Positions 42,006-50,551 of a stretch of DNA of 64,000 nt are shown here, piece by piece (within the stretch, counting starts at the first letter, position 1; each line of letters opens with the position of its first letter). The notes under the pieces were generated by a model that did not search any database, was not told the DNA's origin, and saw only the letters and a list, made by a program, of their open reading frames with translations. The position numbers and the translations under genes were made by a program. This DNA is from Novosphingobium sp. PhB57. GTDB lineage: Bacteria; Pseudomonadota; Alphaproteobacteria; Sphingomonadales; Sphingomonadaceae. The stretch covers positions 45,912 to 109,911 of the forward strand of contig NZ_SMBO01000010.1 in the NCBI RefSeq assembly GCF_004342985.1, given 5' to 3'.

Positions 42006-44354
42006 ATGGGGAATTTGCTCGTCACGACCACAGGATTGGCGCTGCTGGCAGCGACGCCCGCCTTCGCGGAAACCGCCGCGAGCGCTCCCGATACGGCACA
42101 GGCGCAACGCGGCGAAAATGACATCACCGTCACGGCGCGAAGGAGAGAGGAAAGCATCAAGGACGTTCCCGGGACCATCGCGGCGGTCACGGCTGAGCAG
42201 CTCGATGCCAAAGGCCCGATTGTCGGAACCGCCGATCTGCTGAACACGACGCCCGGGGTCCGGTTCAACGATGTGGCCGCGGAAAACCTTGCCGAACTCT
42301 CGATCCGTGGATCGGGCACACAGCGTGCGACCAGTGCCGATTCAGGCGTTGGGCTGTTCGTCAACGGCGCCTATGTCGGCAGCAGCACGCTAGGCGGCCG
42401 CAATTTCAAGACGCTCGATTACTTCGACCTTGAACGATTGGAGGTGCTTCAAGGTCCGCAGGGAGGCCTTTACGGACGCAACTCGGAGTTCGGCGTCGTC
42501 AATATCGTGCTGGCCAAACCGCGGTTCGAAAACTCCGGTTATGTCCGCGACACGTTCACGGCGGAAACGAACCAGAACCGTCTGGCTGCCGTGGTCAACC
42601 AGCGCCTGAGCGACGATATCGCGGTACGCATCGGCGCGGAGACGTACGGCCAGTCGAAGGGCTTCTACTACGATCCCACCAATCGCAAATATTACGACCG
42701 TACCAGCGGCTGGACGGCGCGCGGCCAGATTCGCTATCGGGCCGGGCCGCTGGACGCCACATTGCTAATCGACGCGCAGGACCTCGATTTGCCGAGTTTC
42801 GTGAACAGCCTTGTCGTTCCCGGCGGCGGCGTCAACGCCCAGTTGCCGCAAGGGTTCACGCAGTCCCGCTTCACGATTGCGCACAGCGGCCAGGATGGGC
42901 TGCAGCAAAAAGTCCAGCGCGTGATGCTGCTGGCCGAATACGATCTGGGATGGGCAAAGCTGTCCTCGACGACGATGGGAACGCGCTGGCGTTCAAGCCA
43001 GCAATTCGCCGCTGCCGTCGATCTGGCAACCGAGATCGCGTTGCAGCAGTCCGGCCAGCTCGGGATCTATCCCTTCGGCCAGACCACCACCGACGTGAAG
43101 GACCGGACCTTCTACCAGGATCTGCATCTGGCGGGCGAGGCGGACGGAGGGCGGCTAACATGGCTGGTCGGCGCGGAAGGGCTGGTCCAGCGCGACACGT
43201 ATCGCCGTACGGCAGCAACGTCGCCCTGCGTGTTTCGCCTCGGCAGTAGCCTGTGCACCGGCACCCCGACCGAGCCGGTATGCATCAAGCCGCTGCCGAC
43301 ATCGACCAACTGCCCCACACCCTTTCCGAACGCCTTCGGCACCGACAACAATACGCGTCAGCGCGTGAACTCTTTCGCGGCCTATGCGTCGCTTCAATAT
43401 TCGCTGGGGCCCGTCACGCTTTCCGGCGAAGGGCGCTTCACGCATGACTACAAGCGCTCTGCGCTGACGGTCTATTCGCTTTACACGGACCGGATTGTCG
43501 GCACGCCAACGGAATTCTCGTTCAAGGCCGACCAGCCCACCTGGACCTTCACGGCCAGCTACAAGATGCCCGACGCCTCACGCACGCTGCTCTACGCCAA
43601 AGTGGGAACCGGCTACCGCGCGGGCGCCGTCAACAACGGCACGTACAACGCGGCCGCGCCCAATCCGTTCGTTGATACCTACGACAACGAAAACACGGTG
43701 AGCTACGAGACCGGGGTGAAGTCAAGCATCCTCGATACCGTGTTCGTGCGGGCGTCTGCCTACTTGTCGCGAACCACGGATGCCATCACCAGTATCAACG
43801 ATGGATGCACCGTCACCAATGCCTGCGGCACGGCGCAGCAGATCTTCAACGTGAACGGCGGGACGATCCATGCGCGCGGTTTCGAGGTCGCTCTGGACGG
43901 GCGCTTCGACGTCGGCTCCGGTCGGCTCACGATCGGTCTCAACGCGGCCAATCAGCGCGCCCGCTTCAGCGACGTTCCCACCGGCCTTTCGGGCCTGCCA
44001 GTGCAAGGTTCGACGGTGGCGCAAATCCCTGACTGGACGATGTCCGCCAGCGCCGATTTCAGGCAGCCGATCACCGATGAGGTCAAGGGCTTCGTCAATC
44101 TGAGCTATTCGGGGCAGCGCGGTGGCGGTCAGGACACGGTGACGATCGCGACGCCTTACATCCCGATGTCCGACTTCGACAATTTCAACGCGCGCGCGGG
44201 CCTGGATTTGGCTAATGTCCAGGTCGCATTCTTCGTGCGCAACCTGACCGACCAGCAGGTGGAGGTCCTGAAGTTCCAGCAGGCCGGTTATCCGCTGTCG
44301 GTTCGTTACAACAAGCCGCGCACCTTCGGCGGCAGCGTCAGCTATCGCTGGTAA
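42006..44354 (+). CDS. TonB-dependent receptor
   Basis: A 782-residue outer-membrane receptor. Signal peptide (NLLVTTTGLALLAATPAFA), TonB-box-like ITVTARRREES, plug with TIAAVTAEQLDAKG, ELSIRGSG and ERLEVLQGPQGGLYGRNSEF, then a barrel ending in SYRW. The G-x-Y-G-R-N signature places it in the group that includes catecholate and many sphingomonad receptors. The ATG at 42006 has AGGA just upstream; ATG 41985 would add seven residues. The next gene, 13 bp on, encodes an M28-like protein. The regulator and serine hydrolase on the other side suggest peptide or ester-type ligands. Confidence 0.93.
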   Translation: MGNLLVTTTGLALLAATPAFAETAASAPDTAQAQRGENDITVTARRREESIKDVPGTIAAVTAEQLDAKGPIVGTADLLNTTPGVRFNDVAAENLAELSIRGSGTQRATSADSGVGLFVNGAYVGSSTLGGRNFKTLDYFDLERLEVLQGPQGGLYGRNSEFGVVNIVLAKPRFENSGYVRDTFTAETNQNRLAAVVNQRLSDDIAVRIGAETYGQSKGFYYDPTNRKYYDRTSGWTARGQIRYRAGPLDATLLIDAQDLDLPSFVNSLVVPGGGVNAQLPQGFTQSRFTIAHSGQDGLQQKVQRVMLLAEYDLGWAKLSSTTMGTRWRSSQQFAAAVDLATEIALQQSGQLGIYPFGQTTTDVKDRTFYQDLHLAGEADGGRLTWLVGAEGLVQRDTYRRTAATSPCVFRLGSSLCTGTPTEPVCIKPLPTSTNCPTPFPNAFGTDNNTRQRVNSFAAYASLQYSLGPVTLSGEGRFTHDYKRSALTVYSLYTDRIVGTPTEFSFKADQPTWTFTASYKMPDASRTLLYAKVGTGYRAGAVNNGTYNAAAPNPFVDTYDNENTVSYETGVKSSILDTVFVRASAYLSRTTDAITSINDGCTVTNACGTAQQIFNVNGGTIHARGFEVALDGRFDVGSGRLTIGLNAANQRARFSDVPTGLSGLPVQGSTVAQIPDWTMSASADFRQPITDEVKGFVNLSYSGQRGGGQDTVTIATPYIPMSDFDNFNARAGLDLANVQVAFFVRNLTDQQVEVLKFQQAGYPLSVRYNKPRTFGGSVSYRW

Positions 44355-44367
44355 TCCAAGGACGGAC

Positions 44368-45663
44368 ATGATGCACAAGACCGACAGGCGAAGCTTTCTT
44401 TCGGCAAGCGCTGCACTTTCCTTTGCCGCTTCCACGCCACCGGCTCCCGCTGCGCCGGCCCCGTCGCAGGAAAGCAGGGTCGCAGCGGATCTTGAGCGAT
44501 ACATCGGCTTCGGCAGCAAACAGGCAGGCGGACGCGGCGACATCGCTTGTGGTAAATGGCTGCTGTCCGAACTTGCAAGGCTCGGCTTCGCCATCGAACG
44601 GCAGAGCCTGTCGGTTCCCTATTTCGAAGCACAGCGCAGCGAACTCGTCTGCGGCGAGGCGAGGGCCGCGGTATGGCCGCAGCCAATCGTCAGGCAGACG
44701 AGGGCTGAAGGCATTACCGGCAGGCTGGTGCGGGTGGATTCCGAAGGGCGAGCGTTCGCCGCCCTTGAAGGGGCGATCGCTCTTGTCGAACTGCCTTTCG
44801 GCCGCTGGTCCACGGCGCTCGCCAAGCCGGTGATCACCCCCGTCAGGGCCGCCTTCGCCGCCGGGGCTGTGGCTGTGGTCGCCATCACCAGCGGCCCTAC
44901 CGGCAAAGTGATCGCCCTCAATGCCGATGGTCGCAAGCCCATGTTCGCCGGACCCGTCGCCCTGATCGCTCCGGAAGACGCGCGCGGTTTCCTTGACGCT
45001 GCACACACAGGTGCAAACGCAACGCTATTCATGACCGGGACCGGCGGACAGCGCCCTACGTTTAATTTCATCGGGCGTATCGATCGCGGCAAGCCACAGT
45101 GGCTTGCCGTTTCCACGCCCCGCTCTGGCTGGTACGGCTGCGCAGGCGAACGGGGGCCCGGCGTTGCGGCCTGGCTTTGGCTGGCCCGCTGGGCGAGTGC
45201 GGCGATCAAGGACTACAACCTGGCCTTTGTCTGCAACAGCGGACACGAGTATGAAAATCTTGGCGCGCTGGAATCGCTAAAAGCCCTTGCCCCCAAACCC
45301 GAGGTAACGAAGCTCTGGCTGCACCTTGGCGCGAACGTCGCGGCGCAGGACTGGCACGACGGGACCGGCCAACCCCTCCCCAGCGTCGACCCCCAGCGGT
45401 ATCTTTCCGTGAGCCGTTCTTTGCTTCCACTCGCCCGCACTACCTTCGCCGGCCTTGTCGGGCTAGAAGCCCCTTATGCCAGCGATGTCCTGTCGGCAGG
45501 AGAATTGAGCGAGGTTATTGCGGCAGGTTATGGAACCGTTGCAGGGGTCTTCGGTACCCATCGCTTTCATCACGTTTCCGGAGACGATGCCCGATGTGTG
45601 ACGACTGCTAATGTCGTTGAAACCGCCGCGGCGTTTCAACGGTTCCTGACGCAGACGACATGA
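44368..45663 (+). CDS. Tat-exported M28-like protein with degenerate metal site
   Basis: A 431-residue protein. DRRSFLSASAALSFAAS is a Tat signal. A PA-type insert (about residues 95-225) and a C-terminal part with the order of an M28 aminopeptidase follow: WLAVSTPRSGWYGCAGERGP where the HxD...D ligands should be, FVCNSGHEYENLGALESL for the E-E pair, and HRFHHVSGDDARC for the last His region. Several ligand positions differ (no HxD, His-Glu instead of Glu-Glu), so a normal di-zinc site is unlikely. It may be a binding protein or use other chemistry. Placed directly after a TonB receptor. Confidence 0.6.
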   Translation: MMHKTDRRSFLSASAALSFAASTPPAPAAPAPSQESRVAADLERYIGFGSKQAGGRGDIACGKWLLSELARLGFAIERQSLSVPYFEAQRSELVCGEARAAVWPQPIVRQTRAEGITGRLVRVDSEGRAFAALEGAIALVELPFGRWSTALAKPVITPVRAAFAAGAVAVVAITSGPTGKVIALNADGRKPMFAGPVALIAPEDARGFLDAAHTGANATLFMTGTGGQRPTFNFIGRIDRGKPQWLAVSTPRSGWYGCAGERGPGVAAWLWLARWASAAIKDYNLAFVCNSGHEYENLGALESLKALAPKPEVTKLWLHLGANVAAQDWHDGTGQPLPSVDPQRYLSVSRSLLPLARTTFAGLVGLEAPYASDVLSAGELSEVIAAGYGTVAGVFGTHRFHHVSGDDARCVTTANVVETAAAFQRFLTQTT

Positions 45664-45743
45664 AGCTGGAGCATTTGTGCGACCAAGCCTGAATGATACA
45701 GCAGCAGCTAGCGAGAAAGCAAACAGGCCGCACCTGGCGAAGA

Positions 45744-45776
45744 GAAAATTGGCGATGAGCGTCTGGGAAGGGTCGG
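45744..45776 (+). repeat. Dispersed intergenic repeat, copy C
   Basis: GAAAATTGGCGATGAGCG on the left and GAAGGGTCGG on the right, 33 bp, between two convergent genes. Confidence 0.35.
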
Positions 45777-45791
45777 TAGTGCCTTATCTGT

Positions 45792-47390
45792 CTAGGCATC
45801 AGCTTCCAAGAAGGCCCTGATCGCAGCAGCCGCGCGCGGCCAAGCGTGTTCTTCCTCCAGAACCAAGTGGTTTCGAGTATCGAGTTGCACAAATTGGGAA
45901 TCCGGAATCGCCGCGGCTAATCCTCTTCCCGAGGAAAACGGAATGACCGCATCTTTGTCCGCATGGAGCACCAGCGTGGGTCTTGAGACTTTGGGCACCA
46001 GATCTCGAACATCGATCTTGCCGAATGCCTCTTGAAGCCGCACGGCATTCTCGGGCGAGGCGGAAATCCTCTGCAGTTCGTTGAACCAATCTGCAGCCGG
46101 CGGCGGCATGTCGGGAAAGAATAGCGAAGTGAACATTTGTCGAAACGCGGCATTGTTCCGGCCCCAACCCGTTCCGGTCAAGGTGATCATGGCCCGGCGC
46201 ATCGCTACCTCTTCCGGCGTGTCGCGCAATTCCCATCCCAGCGAATAGCCTCCGTAGAGTACCAGCTTGCGAACCCGCTCCGGGTTGCGGACCGCATAGG
46301 CGATCGCCACGCTGCACCCTTGCGAGACCCCGAACAGGTCGAAGCGCTCCAACCCGGCCGCATCCACCACGCTGGAAAGATCGTCGACGAATGCCTCAAA
46401 GCCGATATCGCGGACATTCCAGTCGGACAGTCCGTTGCCCCGTTCGTCGTAGCGGAACAAGGTGCGATATTGTGCTAGATTCCGTATCCAGTGGCTCCAC
46501 ACCGGACTGTCGAAATCGTGCTCGAGATGGTTGAGCCAGTTGGCCGTCTTCACAAGAGGGGGGCCGCTGCCGACGCTCGAATAGGCAAGGCCGGTGCCAT
46601 CCCTCGCCGTGCAAAAACGCACCTGCTGATAAAGCTCTTCGCTGCGCGCGACCGCAGCCGTTCCGGCCGCCGGTCCGATCGGGCCGCGAAGCCCGTTGGG
46701 AATGGCGATCTCGGCCGCTTCGAGCGCTCTCACCGCCGCCCCGCGTTGCTGCTCAGCCTCTTGCACGCGCCCGCTTGAACGCAGCAGGTCGATCATGGCT
46801 GTACGGGCAATCGCGTCGTAAGGATCAAGCTCGCACCAGCGCCGCGCGAGCGAGAGGGCCTGCGCACGCTTCTCGTCCTGCTCCGCAAACCGGCCGACCA
46901 GTTCGCGCAGGATCGTCACCTGCCAGCGCCGGGTATCCTCGCGCATCGCCACAAGCCACGCCTGGAACGCCTCACTGGCGCGGATTTCGGCGCCTTCAAG
47001 AAATTCTCCTTCTTGCAGGACACAGGCCTCCAGCAACTCGGCCTTGATCGTGCAGACATTTGCGCCGGCCAAATCGCGCAGGCGGAACCAATCCCCTTCG
47101 ATATCGGAGCCGTCCAGCGACACGTTCTCCCCTTCCGCGATCAGCCGGACACGATGGACATCGTCTACCAGCGGACGCAGCTTGGAGAGGCTCCAACGCA
47201 GCGCACCTCGAGGATCGTCGGGAACCTCCCACAGCAGCGAACACAAGTGTTCGCGGCGCACCGGCCTTTTGGCGATGGCCAGATACGCCAGCAAAGCCCG
47301 CGTCTTGCGTGAAGAAGGAAGCGATACCGTTTGCCCGTCGCGCCTGAGCGCCAAGGGGCCGACAAGATCAAGGGCAATCCGAGCCTTCAT
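45792..47390 (-). CDS. BTAD transcriptional-activator domain fused to an alpha/beta hydrolase
   Basis: A 532-residue fusion. Residues 1-95 are an OmpR/SARP-like winged helix (LVGPLALRRDGQTVSLPSSR, then REHLCSLLWEVPDDPRGALR); about 100-245 are the helical bacterial transcriptional activator domain (ALSLARRWCELDPYDAIART). From about 265 an alpha/beta hydrolase follows with Ser356 in GVSQGCS, Asp in LHADKDAVIPF and His in DTRNHLVLEEE, all intact. The hydrolase part may sense or cleave a small inducer. The ATG at 47390 follows GGAGGGTGG. It is divergent from a small exported peptide gene. The likely mode is ligand-gated activation of its neighbour. Confidence 0.87.
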   Translation of the reverse strand: MKARIALDLVGPLALRRDGQTVSLPSSRKTRALLAYLAIAKRPVRREHLCSLLWEVPDDPRGALRWSLSKLRPLVDDVHRVRLIAEGENVSLDGSDIEGDWFRLRDLAGANVCTIKAELLEACVLQEGEFLEGAEIRASEAFQAWLVAMREDTRRWQVTILRELVGRFAEQDEKRAQALSLARRWCELDPYDAIARTAMIDLLRSSGRVQEAEQQRGAAVRALEAAEIAIPNGLRGPIGPAAGTAAVARSEELYQQVRFCTARDGTGLAYSSVGSGPPLVKTANWLNHLEHDFDSPVWSHWIRNLAQYRTLFRYDERGNGLSDWNVRDIGFEAFVDDLSSVVDAAGLERFDLFGVSQGCSVAIAYAVRNPERVRKLVLYGGYSLGWELRDTPEEVAMRRAMITLTGTGWGRNNAAFRQMFTSLFFPDMPPPAADWFNELQRISASPENAVRLQEAFGKIDVRDLVPKVSRPTLVLHADKDAVIPFSSGRGLAAAIPDSQFVQLDTRNHLVLEEEHAWPRAAAAIRAFLEADA

Positions 47391-47574
47391 CCACCCTCCA
47401 TCGCTCGCGCTTCCGATCGCCCCACCGGCGCTACCTTGCCGTGGTAAATTACCAGATGCGCCTTCAAACGCCAATTTCCACGCCGCCTTCCACGCTGGTT
47501 CCCATGCAGGGGGCCCACAAGGATCCCACCGGCCCAATCAAGGGCGGCGGGTTTAGAGTGAAAGGCACATACTC

Positions 47575-47685
47575 ATGAACAAGTCTCTCCATGCATTCGC
47601 ACATTGCTTCGCCCTCGCGGTGCTCGCAGCGCTGACGTCCAGCTTCGCCATCAGCACGGCCGTGGGCCCGATCGCACTGGCCTGA
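47575..47685 (+). CDS. Small exported or membrane peptide (36 residues)
   Basis: MNKSLHAFAHCFALAVLAAL followed by TSSFAISTAVGPIALA: a positively charged start, one hydrophobic stretch and an AxA-like end. AAAGG lies 9 bases upstream. Too short for family assignment. It is the first gene after the divergent promoter shared with the BTAD fusion regulator. Confidence 0.5.
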   Translation: MNKSLHAFAHCFALAVLAALTSSFAISTAVGPIALA

Positions 47686-47719
47686 CCGCAGGCGCGGCCC
47701 ATTACCGGAAGGCAATCGT

Positions 47720-47899
47720 ATGGACCGAACGTTCTCCTACGGCGACGTGCTCGCATCGTCGCAGCGGGCAGCCTTTCAGCTCGGCGATGTGCTGCCGCCC
47801 GATGCCGAGCTTGAAATCAGCTCTCCGTGCCTACTCGGAGTGCTGGCTCAAACCGCTTATTCCGGCCTCGCTTCCGGCGAGTGCAGGCATCGCGTTTGA
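47720..47899 (+). pseudogene. Truncated gene beginning MDRTFSYGDV
   Basis: A 59-residue frame with a good ribosome site (GGAAGG, 7 bases from the ATG). The first part, MDRTFSYGDVLASSQRAAFQ and LGDVLPPDAELEI, looks like a real protein N-terminus; I recall longer sphingomonad proteins with a similar start, but cannot name them. After about residue 45 the resemblance ends and a stop follows, so the gene has probably lost its body by deletion. Confidence 0.4.
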
Positions 47900-48058
47900 C
47901 CTTTCTTGGATCGGGCATAGCCCATCCACGATTGCGCGAGACGCTTGCCAGGCTCTCGCCCGACGGGGCTGGGAACCCCAGGGAATGGGGGAGCTCTTGC
48001 CAAGCGCGCAACGCTGTAATGGATCCGGTCCGCGAACTCCCACGCTGGCCGGCGGCAT

Positions 48059-48187
48059 ATGGCGCAGCTTATCGAGACCGGACAGGTGACAGCATATCAC
48101 GACGTGCCCACATGCCCGATTTACTGCTTGCATCCGAAGGGGCGTCAGATGCTGTTCATTCATCTCCCCGTTCGTTCGATTATTTAA
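48059..48187 (+). CDS. Possible 42-residue protein or fragment
   Basis: MAQLIETGQVTAYHDVPTCP and IYCLHPKGRQMLFIHLPVRS have protein-like composition, with two Cys, but no ribosome site and a stop just upstream in frame. It overlaps the convergent DUF6766 gene end by 4 bp. It may be the tail of the gene truncated upstream. Confidence 0.2.
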   Translation: MAQLIETGQVTAYHDVPTCPIYCLHPKGRQMLFIHLPVRSII

Positions 48188-48840
48188 TCTCCAGTCTGCG
48201 AGTTTGGCGCTGCTACCGGCTTTGATTCAGGGGATCCTGGCTGACGCAGAAATATCGAGAGAACCACCAGCACTGCCGTCGAAAGAAACTCGCTCTGCCA
48301 GTTCTGGAACGATTCAAACCACAGCTGCGCATCACCCAGGTACGCAAGCACGGTCTTAGGCGTTTCGCCATGTTCCAAGGCCTCCTGCGCCGAGGCGTGC
48401 GCGCTATTGATCCAATGCATTGCGAATGAGGCGACGAACAGGAGGATCAAGGTCAGGCCAAGCGAGCGAGCGTAAAGTGCGCGCCATGGCGAACCTTTGC
48501 GCAAGATAGACGGCGCGCCGTCTTCATGGGCCTGCTGGTCAAAATCATTGTCTCGGGGCGGAGCATCCGGATCCTTGGATTCTGCCGATCCACGCTGGAC
48601 CAGGAAGGCTGTGAGCAGGACGTAGGCCGCCATCTGCAGGAACTCGCTTTCCCAATTCTCGAACACCGAGGACTGGAATTGAGGGCTGACGGCATAGGCA
48701 AAGAGTGTCAGCTCGGGTTGGGCATGGCGCCGGGCATCCTCCAGTTCCACATACCACCCCGAGATCCACTGGCCGAGAATGCAAAAGGCGAAAAGCGCCA
48801 TGAGGGCGATCGTAAGTCCATTATCTTTCAGCAGTCGCAT
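48184..48840 (-). CDS. DUF6766-like membrane protein with internal duplication
   Basis: A 218-residue inner-membrane protein with four hydrophobic helices. The start MRLLKDNGLTIALMALFAFC is typical of DUF6766, and GAGAGG lies 6 bases before this ATG; the longer open frame is not used. Two halves repeat the same plan: GQWISGWY...FENWESEFLQMAAYVLLTAFL and HWINSAH...FQNWQSEFLSTAVLVVLSIFL, each ending with an F-x-N-W-x-SEF helix start, joined by an acidic linker. The function is unknown. Confidence 0.85.
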   Translation of the reverse strand: MRLLKDNGLTIALMALFAFCILGQWISGWYVELEDARRHAQPELTLFAYAVSPQFQSSVFENWESEFLQMAAYVLLTAFLVQRGSAESKDPDAPPRDNDFDQQAHEDGAPSILRKGSPWRALYARSLGLTLILLFVASFAMHWINSAHASAQEALEHGETPKTVLAYLGDAQLWFESFQNWQSEFLSTAVLVVLSIFLRQPGSPESKPVAAPNSQTGD

Positions 48841-49230
48841 CAAACGCCTCTCACCGGATTTCGCCTTGAATTGAAACGCCCGAGAAACAATTGTGTTCGG
48901 CAGCCCCGCGTCTACCAGATCAGGCTGGCGAGCCATTGGTCGGAGCATTGCTGTCATGAGGCGGCCGTATCTGCCCCCCTGCTCTGCGCCATAATTTCAA
49001 GGGCCCATTGTCCCCGTTTATCGCTTTTCCGCAGCGAGAGCATCGTTCGGCACCCACGGGTCGTAATCGCGCATTTGAGCGTCTGCGGCGATAACCAGAA
49101 CGCAGATGTCAGTCGCAATCCCGGTCGGAACCAGTTTGCTCACGCCCAGCTACGGCTTCAAACGTCCGGTGCATCCAGAGCTGAAGTCGGGCGTTATGCG
49201 GTGATCATCTAATAATTTAGGGGATTTTCC
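48841..49230. other. Gene-free gap
   Basis: About 390 bp upstream of the DUF6766 gene. Open frames here are extensions of it or chance. No repeat or RNA was seen. Confidence 0.35.
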
Positions 49231-49485
49231 ATGCGAAACCGCGAGAAACTAGCAGACCTAGTCGCCGGCCAATCGGGTCGGCAGCAGCGTAAGCAGTTCG
49301 TTCGATCACTGAAAGAAACTGCAGTTCGCGCGGTGGTGACAGCGTCAGTTACCTTCGCGGTAGGCTGGGTCCTCAAACGGATGTTCGAAAATTCGGTTGC
49401 CGACGCAGCGAAAGAGGGTGCGGCGGAGGGCGCTCAGCAAGACGTGGCGGAACAGAATAACGCCGGCAAGGCTTCGCACCCCTAG
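49231..49485 (+). CDS. Small protein with one membrane segment, unknown function
   Basis: An 84-residue protein with a basic N-terminus (SGRQQRKQFVRSLKETAVRA), a hydrophobic segment VVTASVTFAVGWVLKRMF and a Glu/Ala/Gln-rich tail. TTTAGGGGATTTTCC precedes the ATG. No family recognised; the composition is that of small stress-related membrane-anchored proteins. Confidence 0.62.
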   Translation: MRNREKLADLVAGQSGRQQRKQFVRSLKETAVRAVVTASVTFAVGWVLKRMFENSVADAAKEGAAEGAQQDVAEQNNAGKASHP

Positions 49486-49767
49486 TTTCAGGCGCTAACA
49501 TTGCCGCAGGGTGAAAATCGCCCTCTTGCTGTCAAAGGTTTACCTTCTATCAAAGCTCTGTCACGGTTCGCACCGCGAGAGATCTTTGGGATCTTGTGAC
49601 GGGATAGTGGACCTACGCAAAGCGTATTCGAGGTTGACCGTCAGAAGATTTGTTCCACTCCCAGCGCAGCATTTTGAACATCCGGCCGCAACTTTAGAGC
49701 AGTTCACCGCTTAAGTGCAGAAGTGCTCCAACAAGAACGCGCAGAAACTATTTAAATACAGATTCAT

Positions 49768-50490
49768 ATGCCCATTATAAAAGGCATGCCTAAGCTCAAT
49801 TTCCGACCCGACCGGCGCGCCGTAATGATTTCAAGTGCGGGAATCGCTCTCGCCGCGCTTTCCGGGCCGGCCACCAGGCCGTTTTTAAGATCTTCACACC
49901 CGGGCCGCCCGACCGCAGTTCCCGCTACCGCCCGCAATGCCGCGGGCATGCCGCAGACGGCGTTGGATGCAGCGCGCTTTTCTGTGGAGCCGAAGCTTCT
50001 GCGCCGGGCTCTCGCCGCGCTCGACCAACACTCCGTTTCGGTCAAGGCGCGCGACCGGATGGCCATCGTCGATTTCACCGCGCCATCTTCCGATCCCCGG
50101 CTGCACTTCCTAGATGTGGTGAGCGGCAAGGCTTCGCGCCTACTGGTCGCGCACGGCTCTGGCTCCGACCCAGGTCATACCGGGTTCCTCGAGCGGTTCT
50201 CCAACGCCTTGGGCTCCAATGCCTCGAGTGAGGGCGCCTTTCTGACGGGCGATTACTATACCGGCAAGCACGGTCGGTCGCAGCGTCTGGTGGGGCTCGA
50301 CCCGACCAACAACAATGCGCTCAGCCGCGCCATCGTAATCCATAGCGCTTGGTATGCGAACGACGAGATGATCCCCGTCCATGGCAAGCTGGGACGCAGT
50401 CAGGGGTGCTTCGCGGTGGGCGAAAATAAGCTCAGCGATGTGTTCAGTTTCCTCGGTGAAGGGCGGATGGTCTTTGCTGCCCGCGCCTAG
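49768..50490 (+). CDS. L,D-transpeptidase-like protein, YkuD_2 family
   Basis: A 240-residue exported protein. The N-terminus RPDRRAVMISSAGIALAALS is a Tat-like or Sec signal. The catalytic domain reads GSDPGHTGFLERFSNALGSN, GAFLTGDYYTGKHGRSQRLV, NNALSRAIVIHSAWYANDEM and finally GRSQGCFAV with the nucleophile Cys. This is the murein L,D-transpeptidase catalytic family close to YkuD, often of the DUF2778/YafK-like kind. It should act on meso-diaminopimelate crosslinks of peptidoglycan. The start ATG at 49768 has no clear ribosome site. A different L,D-transpeptidase follows. Confidence 0.87.
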   Translation: MPIIKGMPKLNFRPDRRAVMISSAGIALAALSGPATRPFLRSSHPGRPTAVPATARNAAGMPQTALDAARFSVEPKLLRRALAALDQHSVSVKARDRMAIVDFTAPSSDPRLHFLDVVSGKASRLLVAHGSGSDPGHTGFLERFSNALGSNASSEGAFLTGDYYTGKHGRSQRLVGLDPTNNNALSRAIVIHSAWYANDEMIPVHGKLGRSQGCFAVGENKLSDVFSFLGEGRMVFAARA

Positions 50491-50551
50491 GGCAGCATGA
50501 AACCTACGAGATTTCCATTAGTTATCATACGGGTCTTACCAGGAGATCCGT

